From assembly GCF_010727945.1 (NCBI RefSeq), contig NZ_AP022569.1, forward strand, positions 4,774,001 through 4,838,000: 64,000 nt of DNA. The letters are read 5' to 3'. This stretch comes from Mycobacterium cookii. GTDB taxonomy: Bacteria > Actinomycetota > Actinomycetes > Mycobacteriales > Mycobacteriaceae. The notes under the pieces were generated by a model. The model worked only from the letters and a program-made list of their open reading frames with translations. It made no database searches and was not told the DNA's origin. The position numbers were made by a program, and so were the translations under genes. Each line of letters begins with the position of its first letter. Positions within the stretch are counted from its first letter, which is position 1. Positions 9,618 to 22,085 of this stretch are shown here, piece by piece.

Positions 9618-11374
9618 AGCGACTGGCCGCGCCGCTGTTCGCGATGGCCGTGATCCTCGCGGGCTGCGCGGGCGTGCCGAGCTCGTCGGCGCCGCAAGCC
9701 ATCGGCACCATCGAGCGTCCAGCGCCGGCGAACCTGCCGAAGCCGACGCCCGGAATGGAGCCCGACGTCCTGCTGCGCGAATTCCTCAAAGCCACCGCCG
9801 ATCCCGCCAACCGGCATCTGGCTGCCCGGCAGTTCCTCACCCAGTCGGCGTCCAACTCCTGGGACGACGCGGGTAGCGCGTTGCTGATCGACCATGTGGT
9901 GTTCGTCGAAACCCATAGCGCCGAACGTGTTTCGGTCGCCATGCGAGCCGACAAACTCGGATCGCTCTCGGACATGGGCGTTTTCGAGACTGCCGAGGGA
10001 CAGCTGCCCGACCCCGGCCCGATCGAGTTGGTCAAGGGGCCGGGCGGGTGGCGCATCGATCGCCTGCCCAACGGGGTGTTCCTGGACTGGCAGCAGTTCC
10101 AGGCCACCTACAAGCGCAACACGCTGTATTTCGCCGACCCCTCCGGCAAGACCGTCGTACCGGATCCGCGCTACGTCGCGGTGTCCGACCGCGATCAGCT
10201 CGCCACCGAACTGGTGTCCAAGCTGATCGCCGGTCCGCGTCCGGAGATGGCCAAGAGCGTGCACAACATGCTCGCGCCGCCGGTGCGACTGCGCGGGCCG
10301 GTGACCCGCGCCGACGGTGGCAAGAGCGGGGTTGGTCGCGGCTACGGCGGGGTCCGGGTCGACCTCGAGTTGCTGACCATCGCCGACCCGCACAGCAGGC
10401 AATTGCTTGCCGCGCAGGTCATCTGGACGCTGGCCCGCGCTGACATCAAGGGCCCGTACGTCATCAAGGCCGACGGCGCCGCGCTCGACGAACGGTTCGC
10501 CGATGGCTGGAACACCACCGACGTCGCGGCCACCGACCCCGGCGTGGCCTGGGGGGCCGCGGCCGGTGTGCACGCGCTGATCGGTGGGCGGGTGGTGGCG
10601 CTGGACGGCCAGCGCTCTGACCCCGTCGCGGGCGCGTTCGGGCGGGCGACCGATCAGACGTCGGCGGCATTGTCGCGCAACGGACATCAGATGGCCTCGG
10701 TGGTGACGCAGCGACCCGGCGCCCCGGACATGGCGTCGTCGCTGTGGATCGGCGATCTCGGCGGCGAGGCGGCCGAAGCCGCCGACGGACACACCTTGTC
10801 GCGGCCGACCTGGTCGTTGGACGACGCGGTGTGGGTGGTGGCCGACGGCAACGTCGTGCTGCGCGCCATCCAGGAGACCGCCTCGGGTCAGCCGGCGCGG
10901 CTGCCGGTCGATTCGGCCGCGGTGTCCAGCCGCTACCCCGGGGTGATCGCCGAGTTGCAGCTGTCCCGGGACAGCACCCGCGCGGCAATGGTCATCAACG
11001 GGCAGGTGATCGTCGCCAGCGTCGAGCAGACCCAGGCCGGCCAGTTCGCGCTGGCCTATCCGCGCCGGCTCGGCTTCGGGCTGGGCTCCTCGGTGGTCTC
11101 GTTGTCGTGGCGCGCGGACGACGACATCGTGGTGAGCCGCAACGACGCCGAGCATCCGGTGTCCTACGTCAACATCGACGGGGTCAACTCCGATGCACCG
11201 AGCGCCAACCTGCAGCAACCGGTCGGCGTAATCGCGGCCAACCCGTCGACGGTGTACGTCGCCGACCCGCGCGGCGTGATGCAGTTGCCGATCTCGGGCG
11301 CCGAAGGCACGCAGGGCTGGCTGGATGTGCCGCCGTTCATGGCGGGCGGGGCGATGCCGGTGATGCCCGGCTGA
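9614..11374 (+). CDS. lpqB: Lipoprotein LpqB, MtrAB accessory protein
   Basis: A 586-residue secreted lipoprotein that interacts with the MtrB sensor domain and modulates MtrA phosphorylation (family knowledge). The signal peptide ends in a lipobox, LAGC, with the lipidated cysteine at residue 18. A GerMN-like domain lies in the middle (about 200-340), and a beta-propeller-like C-terminal region follows. The GTG start is translationally coupled to mtrB through a GTGA overlap. Length matches the M. tuberculosis protein (583). The gene normally between lpqB and the ComF-like gene in M. tuberculosis (Rv3243c) is absent here. Confidence 0.95.
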   Translation: MKRLAAPLFAMAVILAGCAGVPSSSAPQAIGTIERPAPANLPKPTPGMEPDVLLREFLKATADPANRHLAARQFLTQSASNSWDDAGSALLIDHVVFVETHSAERVSVAMRADKLGSLSDMGVFETAEGQLPDPGPIELVKGPGGWRIDRLPNGVFLDWQQFQATYKRNTLYFADPSGKTVVPDPRYVAVSDRDQLATELVSKLIAGPRPEMAKSVHNMLAPPVRLRGPVTRADGGKSGVGRGYGGVRVDLELLTIADPHSRQLLAAQVIWTLARADIKGPYVIKADGAALDERFADGWNTTDVAATDPGVAWGAAAGVHALIGGRVVALDGQRSDPVAGAFGRATDQTSAALSRNGHQMASVVTQRPGAPDMASSLWIGDLGGEAAEAADGHTLSRPTWSLDDAVWVVADGNVVLRAIQETASGQPARLPVDSAAVSSRYPGVIAELQLSRDSTRAAMVINGQVIVASVEQTQAGQFALAYPRRLGFGLGSSVVSLSWRADDDIVVSRNDAEHPVSYVNIDGVNSDAPSANLQQPVGVIAANPSTVYVADPRGVMQLPISGAEGTQGWLDVPPFMAGGAMPVMPG

Positions 11375-11402
11375 TGTCGGTCTTCGGCGCCACAATTGCG
11401 CC

Positions 11403-12041
11403 GTGCTGGATCTGGTCCTTCCGCTGGAATGCGGCGGCTGCGGAGCGCCGTCGACGCGATGGTGCGCGGCGTGTGCCCGCGAGCTGACGCTGAGCGTCGA
11501 CGCGCCGCGCGTCGTCACCCCACGCGTCGATCCGGGAGTGCCGGTGTTCGCGCTGGGCCGCTACGCCGGTGCGCGACGACGTGCGATCGTCGCGATGAAG
11601 GACCGCGGCCGCAGCGACCTGTCGGCGCCGTTGGCCCGTTCGCTGGCCCTCGGGGTGCACCGGCTGCTGCGGTGGGGTCTGCTCGAGGTCCCGGTCGCCG
11701 TCGTGCCCGCGCCGACCCGTGGTTGGGCGGCCCGGCGCCGCGGCGGCGACCCGGTCACCCGGATCGCCTCGCTCGCGACGGCCCACCACCCCGATATCCG
11801 GGTGATCGCGGCGTTGCGGATGAAGGCGCTGGCCCGCGATTCGGCGGGGCTCGACAGCGCCGCGCGTGAGCGCAACATCGCCGGGCGGGTGTTGCGGACC
11901 CGCCGACGACTGCCGACCGGCGCAGAGATTCTGCTGGTCGACGACATCGTCACGACTGGCGCGACCGCCCGCGAATCGGTCCGCATCCTGCACGACGCCG
12001 GAGCGCGGGTGACGGCTGTGCTGGCGCTGGCCGCGGCGTGA
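11403..12041 (+). CDS. ComF-like phosphoribosyltransferase
   Basis: A 212-residue protein of the ComF/GntX family. An N-terminal zinc-finger-like part carries LECGGCGAPSTRWCAAC. The C-terminal type I phosphoribosyltransferase fold has the PRPP-binding motif ILLVDDIVTTGATARESVR at about 177-195. Genuine ComF functions in DNA uptake in naturally competent bacteria; in mycobacteria the role is unknown. GTG 11403 is 28 bp after lpqB, so it may be part of the mtrAB-lpqB transcript. Equivalent to Rv3242c by position. Confidence 0.9.
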   Translation: MLDLVLPLECGGCGAPSTRWCAACARELTLSVDAPRVVTPRVDPGVPVFALGRYAGARRRAIVAMKDRGRSDLSAPLARSLALGVHRLLRWGLLEVPVAVVPAPTRGWAARRRGGDPVTRIASLATAHHPDIRVIAALRMKALARDSAGLDSAARERNIAGRVLRTRRRLPTGAEILLVDDIVTTGATARESVRILHDAGARVTAVLALAAA

Positions 12042-12302
12042 GCCTTTGTGAAGAACTCGCAACACGTCGGGCGAAACCCTGGCCGTGCGACCTGTCGAAG
12101 GTCTACCGTCGGGTCCAAGCACCATCGCAGCGGTTGCACCTCGACGACGCTGAGGCACCGCGCCACCGTCGACCGGTAGGGGGTGAGTTCTCGACACCTT
12201 GCATCGGCGGGCGGCCACCGAGAAATCGACAACCCCGTCGGCGCGTACCCGATATCCGGGCGCGCTGAATGCGCGCAACGCGAGAGAAACGAGTTGTCAT
12301 AT

Positions 12303-12989
12303 ATGTCAAGGCAAACCGTGGATTCTGGACAGCTGTTGGCCGAACCACCGGCTGACGCCGACGAGCAGGACCACACGACCGCAGGCGCAGAGGCTGAGGT
12401 CGTCGTCAAGGGCCGCAACGTCGAGATCCCCGACCACTTCCGCGTCTACGTTTCCCAGAAACTCGCCCGCTTGGAACGACTCGACCGAACTGTCTACCTG
12501 TTCGACGTCGAGCTCGATCACGAACGCAACCGACGCCAGCGCAAGTCCTGCCAGCACGTCGAGATCACCGCTCGGGGTCGCGGACCGGTAGTCCGTGGCG
12601 AGGCCTGCGCCAACAGCTTCTATGCCGCATTCGAGGCGGCCGTCGCGAAACTGGAGAGCCGGCTGCGCCGCGTCAAGGATCGCCGCAAGGTCCACTACGG
12701 CGACAAGACCCCGGTGTCGTTGGCCGCCGCGACCGCCGTTGTCCCGCCTGAGCCGGCGCTGGACGCGGACTCCGCCGACGCCGAACCCGCCGTCAACGGA
12801 CTCCACGAGCCCGGCAGGGTGGTCCGCACCAAGGAGCATCCGGCCAAGCCGATGACGGTGGACGACGCGCTCTACGAGATGGAGCTGGTCGGCCACGACT
12901 TCTTTCTGTTCTTCGACGAGCAGACCGAGCAGCCGTCGGTCGTCTACCGGCGGCACGCCTACGACTACGGCTTGATCCGGCTGGCTTGA
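12303..12989 (+). CDS. hpf: Long-form ribosome hibernation promoting factor
   Basis: A 228-residue ribosome-associated protein. The N-terminal S30AE domain (about 38-140) begins VVVKGRNVEIPDHFRVYVSQ and binds the decoding region of the 30S subunit. After a variable linker comes the C-terminal dimerisation domain (about 170-228) with KPMTVDDALYEMELVGHDFF and ending YGLIRLA. The long form links ribosomes or stabilises idle 70S particles; in mycobacteria this paralogue, next to secA1, is the constitutive or zinc-linked one (family knowledge). ATG 12303 is chosen because MSRQTVDSG resembles relatives; no strong Shine-Dalgarno is visible. Confidence 0.93.
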   Translation: MSRQTVDSGQLLAEPPADADEQDHTTAGAEAEVVVKGRNVEIPDHFRVYVSQKLARLERLDRTVYLFDVELDHERNRRQRKSCQHVEITARGRGPVVRGEACANSFYAAFEAAVAKLESRLRRVKDRRKVHYGDKTPVSLAAATAVVPPEPALDADSADAEPAVNGLHEPGRVVRTKEHPAKPMTVDDALYEMELVGHDFFLFFDEQTEQPSVVYRRHAYDYGLIRLA

Positions 12990-13095
12990 TCCGGCTGGGC
13001 GCCCGACACGTCGGCGCGCAGGGTGCAGCGCGAGCCGTCACCTAGGATGGATGTCGCCGAAGACGTCTGATCTGCAGAGGACCTAGGGGACTTAA

Positions 13096-15915
<2,820 letters not shown>

Positions 15916-15922
15916 CCGGGCG

Positions 15923-16459
15923 TCAGCCGATGTGCAGCGCAACCACCTGCCAGCGCCCCGTGGCGGCAAGCTCGAGGCGGCAGGCGATGGCATGCACCCG
16001 GTGCCCGCGGCTGTAGCTGCCGAACACCTCGGCCGCGCGGTCATCGCCCCCCGCCGCCTGCACGCGCACCCGGCGCAACACCGCGACGCCGTCGTGGCTG
16101 CCCGCCGCCCGATTGGCCGACAGCACCGAGTCGACCAGGCCTGCGGCCAGCAGCCCGTTGAGCTGGGTGATAGGTCGGCGACGGTCGATCACCTCCAGTA
16201 CCCGCCGCAGCGCGGCGTCGGCGAAAGCAGCGGCACGGCGCATCGGCGCAGACAGGGCCGGGACCGGTGGTGCTGAATGTCGTTGTGGGACATGAGTATT
16301 GCGGTGCCGTAACGTGGTCGGCGGCAGCGGCCTGCACTGCCGGACATCGCACGCGGGCGGTTCGCAGTCGACAACGGGCGTGACCGCGAACGCAACGCTG
16401 TCCGATGGGCTCGAGCTGCTTGACACTGCACTCTCCCGCGATTGACCAAGGGCTGACAC
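15923..16459 (-). CDS. Rv3235-family protein (DUF6459-like)
   Basis: A protein of up to 178 residues, convergent with secA1 and 7 bp from its stop. The N-terminal 70 residues are Pro/Arg/Ser-rich and probably unstructured. The C-terminal part, from AFADAALRRVLEVIDRRRPI to the end RWQVVALHIG, has the pattern I remember for Rv3235/DUF6459: a helix with RRP and QL, then a basic strand-rich tail. Function is unknown; the family usually lies beside secA in Actinobacteria. GTG 16459 is the longest usable start; a Met at about residue 72 is an alternative and would leave only the conserved domain. Confidence 0.7.
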   Translation of the reverse strand: MSALGQSRESAVSSSSSPSDSVAFAVTPVVDCEPPACDVRQCRPLPPTTLRHRNTHVPQRHSAPPVPALSAPMRRAAAFADAALRRVLEVIDRRRPITQLNGLLAAGLVDSVLSANRAAGSHDGVAVLRRVRVQAAGGDDRAAEVFGSYSRGHRVHAIACRLELAATGRWQVVALHIG

Positions 16460-16668
16460 GTTGGGCCTGCTGGAGAGTGGCAGACGTTTTCTGTGCGGCG
16501 ACCCGCTGCGCCCGGCTCGCGCCGCGCTTGCGATCGCCGCGTGTGAGGATCATCGCACAATCGTTCCGGCGGCGTACCCGCGCTGCGATTGGCCGGTGTG
16601 GACGGTTAGCGTGTGCGGCAGATTGGTCGGTGGATCGATCCGCACGGAACGTAGAGGGGGCCCGCGAC

Positions 16669-18075
16669 GTGATCCGGTTGTCCACGTCGGACGCCTCGTT
16701 TTATCAGCTGGAGAACAGCGCCACCCCGCTGTACGTGGGATCGCTGTCGATCCTGCGCGCGCCGCGCGCCGGGCTGAGCTACGAGACGCTGCTGGCCACC
16801 GTCGAACAGCGGCTGCCGATGGTGCCGCGGTACCGGCAGAAGGTCCGCGAGGTCACGATGCGGCTGGCCCGGCCGGTCTGGATCGACGACCACGATTTCG
16901 ACATCACCTACCACGTCCGGCGTTCGGCGCTGCCATCGCCGGGCAGCGACGAGCAGTTGCACGAGCTGATCGGCCGGTTGGCCGCACGCCCGCTGGACAA
17001 GTCGCGGCCGCTCTGGGAGATGTACCTCGTCGAAGGGCTGGCGAAGAACCGGCTCGCGTTGTACACCAAGTCGCACCAGGCGGTGATCAACGGGATGGGC
17101 GCCGCCGAGATCAGCCATGTGATGGCCGAGCGGAATCGCCGTCCGCCGCCGTTCGGGGAGGACATCTGGGTGCCGGCCCGCGAGCCCGGCACGACGCGAC
17201 TGCTGCTCGGGGCGATCGGAGACTGGGCGACCCGCCCGCAGGCCCAGTTGCGGGCGGTCCGTAGCGGGGTCACCGATCTGCTGACGAACTCCGGTCAACT
17301 GGTCGACGCCGGTCGGCGCTTGGTCGACGTCGCACGCACGCTGGCGCGCGGCTCGGCGCCCAGTAGCCCGCTGAACACCACGGTGTCGCGCAATCGGCGG
17401 TTCACCGTCGCCCGCGGACGACTCGACGATTACCGGATCATCCGGTCGCGCTACAACTGCGACGTCAACGATGTGGTGCTGGCGGTGATCGCCGGTGCGC
17501 TGCGCAACTGGCTGCTGTCCCGCGGCGAGGCGGCCGGGCCGACCGCGTCGGTGCGGGCGATGGCACCGTTGCCGGTCTACGTGGACGACACCTTCGACTC
17601 GTCCACTCGCGGCCAGGCGATCAGCCAGGTGGCGCCGTTCCTGGTCGACCTGCCGGTGGGGGAGGGCAACGCGGTGGTCCGGTTGTCGCAGATCGCCCAT
17701 GCCACCGAATCCAATCCGACGGCAGGCAATCTGGTGGACGCCCGCACCATCGTCACGCTGTCCGGCTTTGCGCCGCCGACCTTGCACGCCATGGGAATTC
17801 GGGTGGCGACGAGCCTGTCGCCGCGATTGTTCAACCTGTTGATCACCAACGCGCCCGGTGCCCAGTCGGATATGTACATCGCCGGAGCCAAGCTGCTGGA
17901 GAGCTACGCGGTGCCGCCGTTGCTGAACAATCAGGTGCTGGCCATCAGCGTCACGTCCTACAACGGCACGTTGTATTTCGGCATCAACGCCGACCGGGAC
18001 GCGATGAGCGACGTCGACATGCTGCCGGCATTGCTGGCCGAGTCGCTCGACGAATTGTTGGAATCGGCACGCTAG
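16669..18075 (+). CDS. WS/DGAT-family acyltransferase-like protein with altered active-site motif
   Basis: A 468-residue protein of the wax ester synthase/diacylglycerol acyltransferase family, by position the counterpart of tgs3 (Rv3234c/Rv3233c), which is split in M. tuberculosis but intact here. N-terminal landmarks include SDASFYQLENSATPLYVGSL and the LARPVWIDDHDFDITYHVRR region; PLWEMYLVEGL precedes the active site. The family motif HHxxxDG appears as HQAVING (residues 136-142): the second, catalytic His is Gln and the Asp is Asn. The C-terminal half contains NDVVLAVIAGALRNWL. GTG 16669 follows AGAGGGGG at 16653-16660. It may be inactive as a triacylglycerol synthase or use another chemistry. 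Confidence 0.85.
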   Translation: MIRLSTSDASFYQLENSATPLYVGSLSILRAPRAGLSYETLLATVEQRLPMVPRYRQKVREVTMRLARPVWIDDHDFDITYHVRRSALPSPGSDEQLHELIGRLAARPLDKSRPLWEMYLVEGLAKNRLALYTKSHQAVINGMGAAEISHVMAERNRRPPPFGEDIWVPAREPGTTRLLLGAIGDWATRPQAQLRAVRSGVTDLLTNSGQLVDAGRRLVDVARTLARGSAPSSPLNTTVSRNRRFTVARGRLDDYRIIRSRYNCDVNDVVLAVIAGALRNWLLSRGEAAGPTASVRAMAPLPVYVDDTFDSSTRGQAISQVAPFLVDLPVGEGNAVVRLSQIAHATESNPTAGNLVDARTIVTLSGFAPPTLHAMGIRVATSLSPRLFNLLITNAPGAQSDMYIAGAKLLESYAVPPLLNNQVLAISVTSYNGTLYFGINADRDAMSDVDMLPALLAESLDELLESAR

Positions 18076-18124
18076 CCCGCGCGTTCGCCAAGCCGAGAAC
18101 CCGAGTCGGGCCTTAACATCGGTT

Positions 18125-18997
18125 ATGAGCAAAGCGTCGGATACCAACGGGTCGGCCAAAGGCAAGAAGCGGTCCAAAGTGAAATCGCCGCGGACAAAGC
18201 TTTCCAATGAGGTCTACGAAGCCGAATTATTCAGGCTGCAAACCGAATTCGTGAAACTCCAAGAATGGGTGCGAGCTACCGGAGCCCGAATTGCGGTGGT
18301 GTTCGAAGGCCGGGACGGGGCCGGCAAGGGTGGCACCATCAAGCGCATCACCGAATATCTCAGCCCCCGGATCGTGCGCATAGCGGCACTCCCGGCGCCG
18401 ACCGAGCGGGAACGCGGTCAGTGGTATTACCAGCGTTACGTCGAGCATCTGCCCGCCAAGGGCGAGGTCGTGCTCTTCGACCGGTCCTGGTACAACCGCG
18501 CCGGCGTGGAGAAGGTGATGGGATTCTGCACCGCGCAGGAGCACGCGCTGTTCCTGCGCCAGACACCGACATTCGAGCAAATGCTGATCGACGACGGAAT
18601 TCTGTTGCGTAAGTATTGGTTTTCGGTCTCCGAGAAGGAGCAGTTGCGCAGATTCCGATCACGGCTCACCGACCCGGTCCGGCAATGGAAGCTCAGCCCG
18701 ATGGATTTGGAGTCGTTGACCCGCTGGGACGACTATTCACGGGCGAAAGACGAGATGATGGTCTACACCGACACGCCGTCGACACCGTGGTACGTTGTCG
18801 AATCCGATGTCAAGAAACACTCGCGGCTCAACATGATGTCACATCTGTTGTCCACCATCGAATATCACGAAGTACCGCATCCCCACGTCGAGCTTCCCAC
18901 GCGGCCGGTCGAAGCCAATGACTACCAGCGACCGCCGCGCGAGCTGTCGACCTACGTCGAAGACCATGTCGCGACATTGATGGGCGATCCCGAGTGA
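18125..18997 (+). CDS. ppk2: Polyphosphate kinase 2
   Basis: A 290-residue PPK2 that transfers phosphate between polyphosphate and nucleoside diphosphates, favouring GTP synthesis in the mycobacterial enzyme Rv3232c (family knowledge). Walker A EGRDGAGKGG spans residues 61-70. Walker B with the lid is LFDRSWYNRAGVEKVMGF, with Asp119. The basic N-terminal 30 residues (KGKKRSKVKSPRTK) are a typical extension. Further family marks are KYWFSVSEKEQLRRF and WKLSPMDLESL. It starts 49 bp after the WS/DGAT-like gene and 10 bp before the next one, so the three may be co-transcribed. Confidence 0.96.
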   Translation: MSKASDTNGSAKGKKRSKVKSPRTKLSNEVYEAELFRLQTEFVKLQEWVRATGARIAVVFEGRDGAGKGGTIKRITEYLSPRIVRIAALPAPTERERGQWYYQRYVEHLPAKGEVVLFDRSWYNRAGVEKVMGFCTAQEHALFLRQTPTFEQMLIDDGILLRKYWFSVSEKEQLRRFRSRLTDPVRQWKLSPMDLESLTRWDDYSRAKDEMMVYTDTPSTPWYVVESDVKKHSRLNMMSHLLSTIEYHEVPHPHVELPTRPVEANDYQRPPRELSTYVEDHVATLMGDPE

Positions 18998-19007
18998 CCG
19001 TTCGCTG

Positions 19008-19517
19008 ATGCGGATCTACATCCCGGCCACGCTCGCGATGTTGCAGCGACTCGTCGCCGACGGCTCGCTGTGGCCGGTGAACGGCACTGCCTTCGCGGTG
19101 ACGCCGCGGCTGCGGGAGGCCTACGCGGAGGGCGACGACGACGAGCTCGGCGAAGTCGCGCTGCGTGAGGCGGCGCTGGCGTCGCTGCGGTTGCTGGCCA
19201 ACGCGATGGACGAGGAGCCGGACGACAGCTTGCCGCCGCGGCGCGCGGTGCTCGTCGCCGACGTCGGCGAAGCGACGTTGCGCCCGGATCTCGATGACGC
19301 CGTCGTGCGACTCCGTGAGGCGGTGAGCACCGACGAGGTGGTCGCCGCATTTGTCGACAACGCAGCGGCCGAGCCGCACGTCAAGGCGGCCATCGCGGTC
19401 ATCGATGCGGCCGATCTGGGCGACGAGGACGCCGAGCTGACCGTCGGCGATGCCCAGGACCACGACCTGGCCTGGTACGCCACCCAGGAGCTGCCCTTCC
19501 TGCTCGAGCTGCTCTAG
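19008..19517 (+). CDS. DUF6912 family protein
   Basis: A 169-residue acidic soluble protein equivalent to Rv3231c by position. It begins MRIYIPATLAMLQRLVADG, a start I associate with the DUF6912 family conserved in mycobacteria and relatives. The rest is Ala/Asp/Glu/Leu-rich, with no signal peptide or membrane segment, and ends DHDLAWYATQELPFLLELL. Function is unknown. It follows ppk2 by 10 bp and is probably in its operon. The next gene starts after a promoter region with paired operators. Confidence 0.85.
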   Translation: MRIYIPATLAMLQRLVADGSLWPVNGTAFAVTPRLREAYAEGDDDELGEVALREAALASLRLLANAMDEEPDDSLPPRRAVLVADVGEATLRPDLDDAVVRLREAVSTDEVVAAFVDNAAAEPHVKAAIAVIDAADLGDEDAELTVGDAQDHDLAWYATQELPFLLELL

Positions 19518-19528
19518 TCAGGCCTAGC

Positions 19529-19555
19529 TACGGGACCGTAAGTTACGGTACCGTA
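19529..19555. promoter_or_regulatory. Paired palindromic operators upstream of the desaturase reductase gene
   Basis: Two palindromes, TACGGGACCGTA (19529-19540) and TACGGTACCGTA (19544-19555), fit the pattern TACG-N4-CGTA and start exactly 15 bp apart. The same arrangement with the same spacing occurs before desA3 (20741-20767). They lie about 30-56 bp before the reductase start. The repeat structure is seen directly; a shared regulator, probably of TetR type sensing fatty acyl groups, is inferred. Confidence 0.7.
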
Positions 19556-19584
19556 GGTTTGTCGGCCTAGGGCAGGAGTGCTTC

Positions 19585-20721
19585 ATGAGCAGAAAAATCG
19601 CGCGGGCCACCGCGAATGTCGTCGACACCGCGCCCGTTACGCTGGCCGGAGTGGACACACACCCAGGCTGGCACGTTCTGCGCACCCTCGCCCAGCGCAT
19701 CACCACCCCGCTATTACCGGACGACTACCTGCACCTGGCCAACCCGCTGTGGTCGGCACGTGAGTTGCGGGGCCGGATCCTCGAGGTCAGGCGTGAAACG
19801 CAGGACTCCGCGACGCTGGTCATCAAACCGGGGTGGGGTTTCGGCTTCGACTACGAAGCGGGCCAGTACCTGGGCATCGGGCTGCTGATGGACGGCCGCT
19901 GGCGGTGGCGCTCCTATTCGCTGACGTCCAGCCCGCAACGGGGTGCCCGCACGATCACCATCACGGTCAAGGCGATGCCCGAAGGCTTTCTGTCCGGCCA
20001 CCTGGTCGGCGGGGTGCAGCCGGGCACCATCGTCCGACTGGCTGCGCCGCAGGGGAATTTCGTGCTGCCCGACCCACCGCCGCCCGCGGTGTTGTTCGTC
20101 ACTGCCGGATCGGGCATCACCCCGGTGATGTCGATGCTGCGCACCCTGGTGCGCCGCAACCAGATCACCGACGTGATTCACCTGCATTCCGCGCCCACCG
20201 CGGACGACGTGATGTTCGGCGCCGAACTCGAGAAGTTGGCCGCCGATCACGACGGGTATCGGCTGCGGCTGCGTACCACCCGCACCGAGGGCCGGCTGGA
20301 CTTCGACCGACTCGACGCCGAGGTGCCGGACTGGCGGACCCGGCAGACCTGGGCGTGCGGACCGGAGGCGATGCTCAAGACCGCCGACCACGCGTGGACC
20401 GCTGCCGGTATCCGAGACCACCTGCACCTCGAACACTTCGCGGTGTCGCGCGCCGCGCCGGTCGGCGCCGGCGGCATGGTGACCTTCGAGAAGAGCGGGA
20501 AAACCGCGACGGCCGACGCGGCGACGTCGCTGATGGAGGCCGGCGAGCAGCAGGGTGTGCAGATGCCGTTCGGGTGCCGGATGGGTATCTGTCAATCGTG
20601 CGTGGTAACCCTGACCGAGGGCCATGTGCGGGATCTGCGAACCGGCGCGGAACACGAGCCGGGGACACGTATCCAGACCTGCATTTCGGCCGCGGCAGGC
20701 GACTGTAAGCTCGACGTTTAA
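19585..20721 (+). CDS. Ferredoxin reductase, electron donor for desaturase DesA3
   Basis: A 378-residue flavin/iron-sulphur oxidoreductase, counterpart of Rv3230c, which feeds NADPH electrons to the stearoyl-CoA desaturase DesA3. The FAD-binding motif is [13 protein letters not shown] and the NAD(P)-binding part is [19 protein letters not shown]-terminal plant-type 2Fe-2S domain carries CRMGICQSC and a last cysteine in IQTCIS. Thus the order is FAD, NADPH, 2Fe-2S. It is encoded 83 bp upstream of desA3, but each gene has its own promoter region with matching operators, which suggests coordinated rather than simply operonic expression. Confidence 0.93.
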   Translation: MSRKIARATANVVDTAPVTLAGVDTHPGWHVLRTLAQRITTPLLPDDYLHLANPLWSARELRGRILEVRRETQDSATLVIKPGWGFGFDYEAGQYLGIGLLMDGRWRWRSYSLTSSPQRGARTITITVKAMPEGFLSGHLVGGVQPGTIVRLAAPQGNFVLPDPPPPAVLFVTAGSGITPVMSMLRTLVRRNQITDVIHLHSAPTADDVMFGAELEKLAADHDGYRLRLRTTRTEGRLDFDRLDAEVPDWRTRQTWACGPEAMLKTADHAWTAAGIRDHLHLEHFAVSRAAPVGAGGMVTFEKSGKTATADAATSLMEAGEQQGVQMPFGCRMGICQSCVVTLTEGHVRDLRTGAEHEPGTRIQTCISAAAGDCKLDV

Positions 20722-20738
20722 CGGTTACCGACTGGTAA

Positions 20739-20767
20739 CCTACGGTTTCGTAGGTTACGATAGCGTA
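20739..20767. promoter_or_regulatory. Paired palindromic operators upstream of desA3
   Basis: TACGGTTTCGTA (20741-20752) and TACGATAGCGTA (20756-20767) repeat the TACG-N4-CGTA pattern seen before the reductase, again 15 bp start to start. The first extends to CCTACG/CGTAGG arms (20739-20754). A further inverted repeat, GGTTACC-N4-GGTAACC at 20723-20740, lies between the reductase stop and these sites and could be a terminator or another site. Confidence 0.7.
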
Positions 20768-20804
20768 GGTCATGCAATGCAATCCGCAGGAAGGCTTGTA
20801 AACG

Positions 20805-22085
20805 ATGGCGATCACCGACCTTGATGTCTTCGCGCATCTGACGGACGCCGATATCGAGAACCTGGCCACCGAGCTCGACGCGATCCGCCAGGACGTCGAA
20901 GACTCTCGCGGCGCACGCGACGCCCGCTACATCCGTCGCACCATCGCCGCGCAGCGCGCGCTCGAAGTCGCGGGCCGGCTGATGTTGACGGCCAGCTCGC
21001 GCCGCTCGGCCTGGTGGGCCGGAACCCTCACACTCGGCGTGGCCAAGATCGTCGAGAACATGGAGATCGGCCACAACGTCATGCACGGCCAGTGGGACTG
21101 GATGAACGATCCCGAGATTCACTCCACATCGTGGGAGTGGGACATGAGTGGATCGTCCAAGCACTGGCGCTACACGCACAACTTCGTGCACCACAAGTAC
21201 ACCAACATCCTCGGCATGGACGACGACGTCGGTTACGGCTTGCTGCGCGTCACCCGCGATCAGCCCTGGAAGCGGTTCAACCTGTTCAATCTGGTGTACA
21301 ACACGCTGCTCGCGCTCGGCTTCGAGTGGGGCGTCGGCCTGCAGCACGTCGAGATCGGCCGGATCGTCAAAAAGCGGATGGACAACGACGAAGCGCGCGA
21401 GCGTGTCGACGAATTCCTGATGAAGGCCGGCCGCCAAGTGGTCAAGGACTATGTGGCGTTCCCGGCGCTGACCTCGCTGTCGCCCGGTGCGACGTACACC
21501 TCGACGCTGAAGGCCAACGCGGTGGCCAACGTGATCCGCAACCTGTGGTCCAACGCAGTGATCTTCTGCGGCCATTTCCCTGATGGCGCAGAGAAGTTCA
21601 CCACCACCGACATGGTGGGCGAGTCCAAGGGGCAGTGGTATCTGCGGCAGATGCTGGGCAGTGCGAACTTCAACGCCGGCCCGGCGCTGCAGTTCATGAG
21701 CGGTAACCTGTGTCACCAGATCGAGCACCACCTGTTCCCGGATCTGCCGAGCAACCGCTACGCCGAGATCTCGGTGCGGGTACGCGAGGTGTGCGACAAA
21801 TACGACTTGCCCTACACCACAGGTTCTTTCGTGCTCCAATACCTGAAGACGTGGCGGACCATCGCCAAGCTGTCGCTGCCGGACAAGTACTTGCGCGCCA
21901 CCGCCGACAACGCACCGGAAACCCGCAGCGAGTCGATGTTCGCCGCGCTGGAGCCGGGTTTCGCCGGCACCGATCCGGCGACCGGACGCCGCCGCGGCCT
22001 CAAGACCGCGATCGCCACTGTGCGGCGTTGGCGCCGTGGCAAGCGGGCGAAAGTGCAGCCCGGGCGCGACGACTTGGCGGCCTAG
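20805..22085 (+). CDS. desA3: Stearoyl-CoA delta-9 desaturase DesA3
   Basis: A 426-residue membrane-bound non-haem diiron acyl-CoA desaturase making oleoyl-CoA from stearoyl-CoA. Three histidine boxes are visible: GHNVMHGQ, HNFVHHKYTN and CHQIEHHLFPDLPSNRY. Hydrophobic segments between the boxes fit the fatty acid desaturase fold. The C-terminus is long and basic (TVRRWRRGKRAKVQPGRDD). AGGAAGG lies about 12 bp upstream of ATG 20805. Expression is probably linked to the reductase gene through the shared operators. Confidence 0.95.
   Translation: MAITDLDVFAHLTDADIENLATELDAIRQDVEDSRGARDARYIRRTIAAQRALEVAGRLMLTASSRRSAWWAGTLTLGVAKIVENMEIGHNVMHGQWDWMNDPEIHSTSWEWDMSGSSKHWRYTHNFVHHKYTNILGMDDDVGYGLLRVTRDQPWKRFNLFNLVYNTLLALGFEWGVGLQHVEIGRIVKKRMDNDEARERVDEFLMKAGRQVVKDYVAFPALTSLSPGATYTSTLKANAVANVIRNLWSNAVIFCGHFPDGAEKFTTTDMVGESKGQWYLRQMLGSANFNAGPALQFMSGNLCHQIEHHLFPDLPSNRYAEISVRVREVCDKYDLPYTTGSFVLQYLKTWRTIAKLSLPDKYLRATADNAPETRSESMFAALEPGFAGTDPATGRRRGLKTAIATVRRWRRGKRAKVQPGRDDLAA

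Noticed and set aside
12042..12302. Small RNA or leader gene between the ComF-like gene and hpf
   Set aside because: The 261-bp gap has no clear hairpin, promoter or conserved peptide that I can identify.
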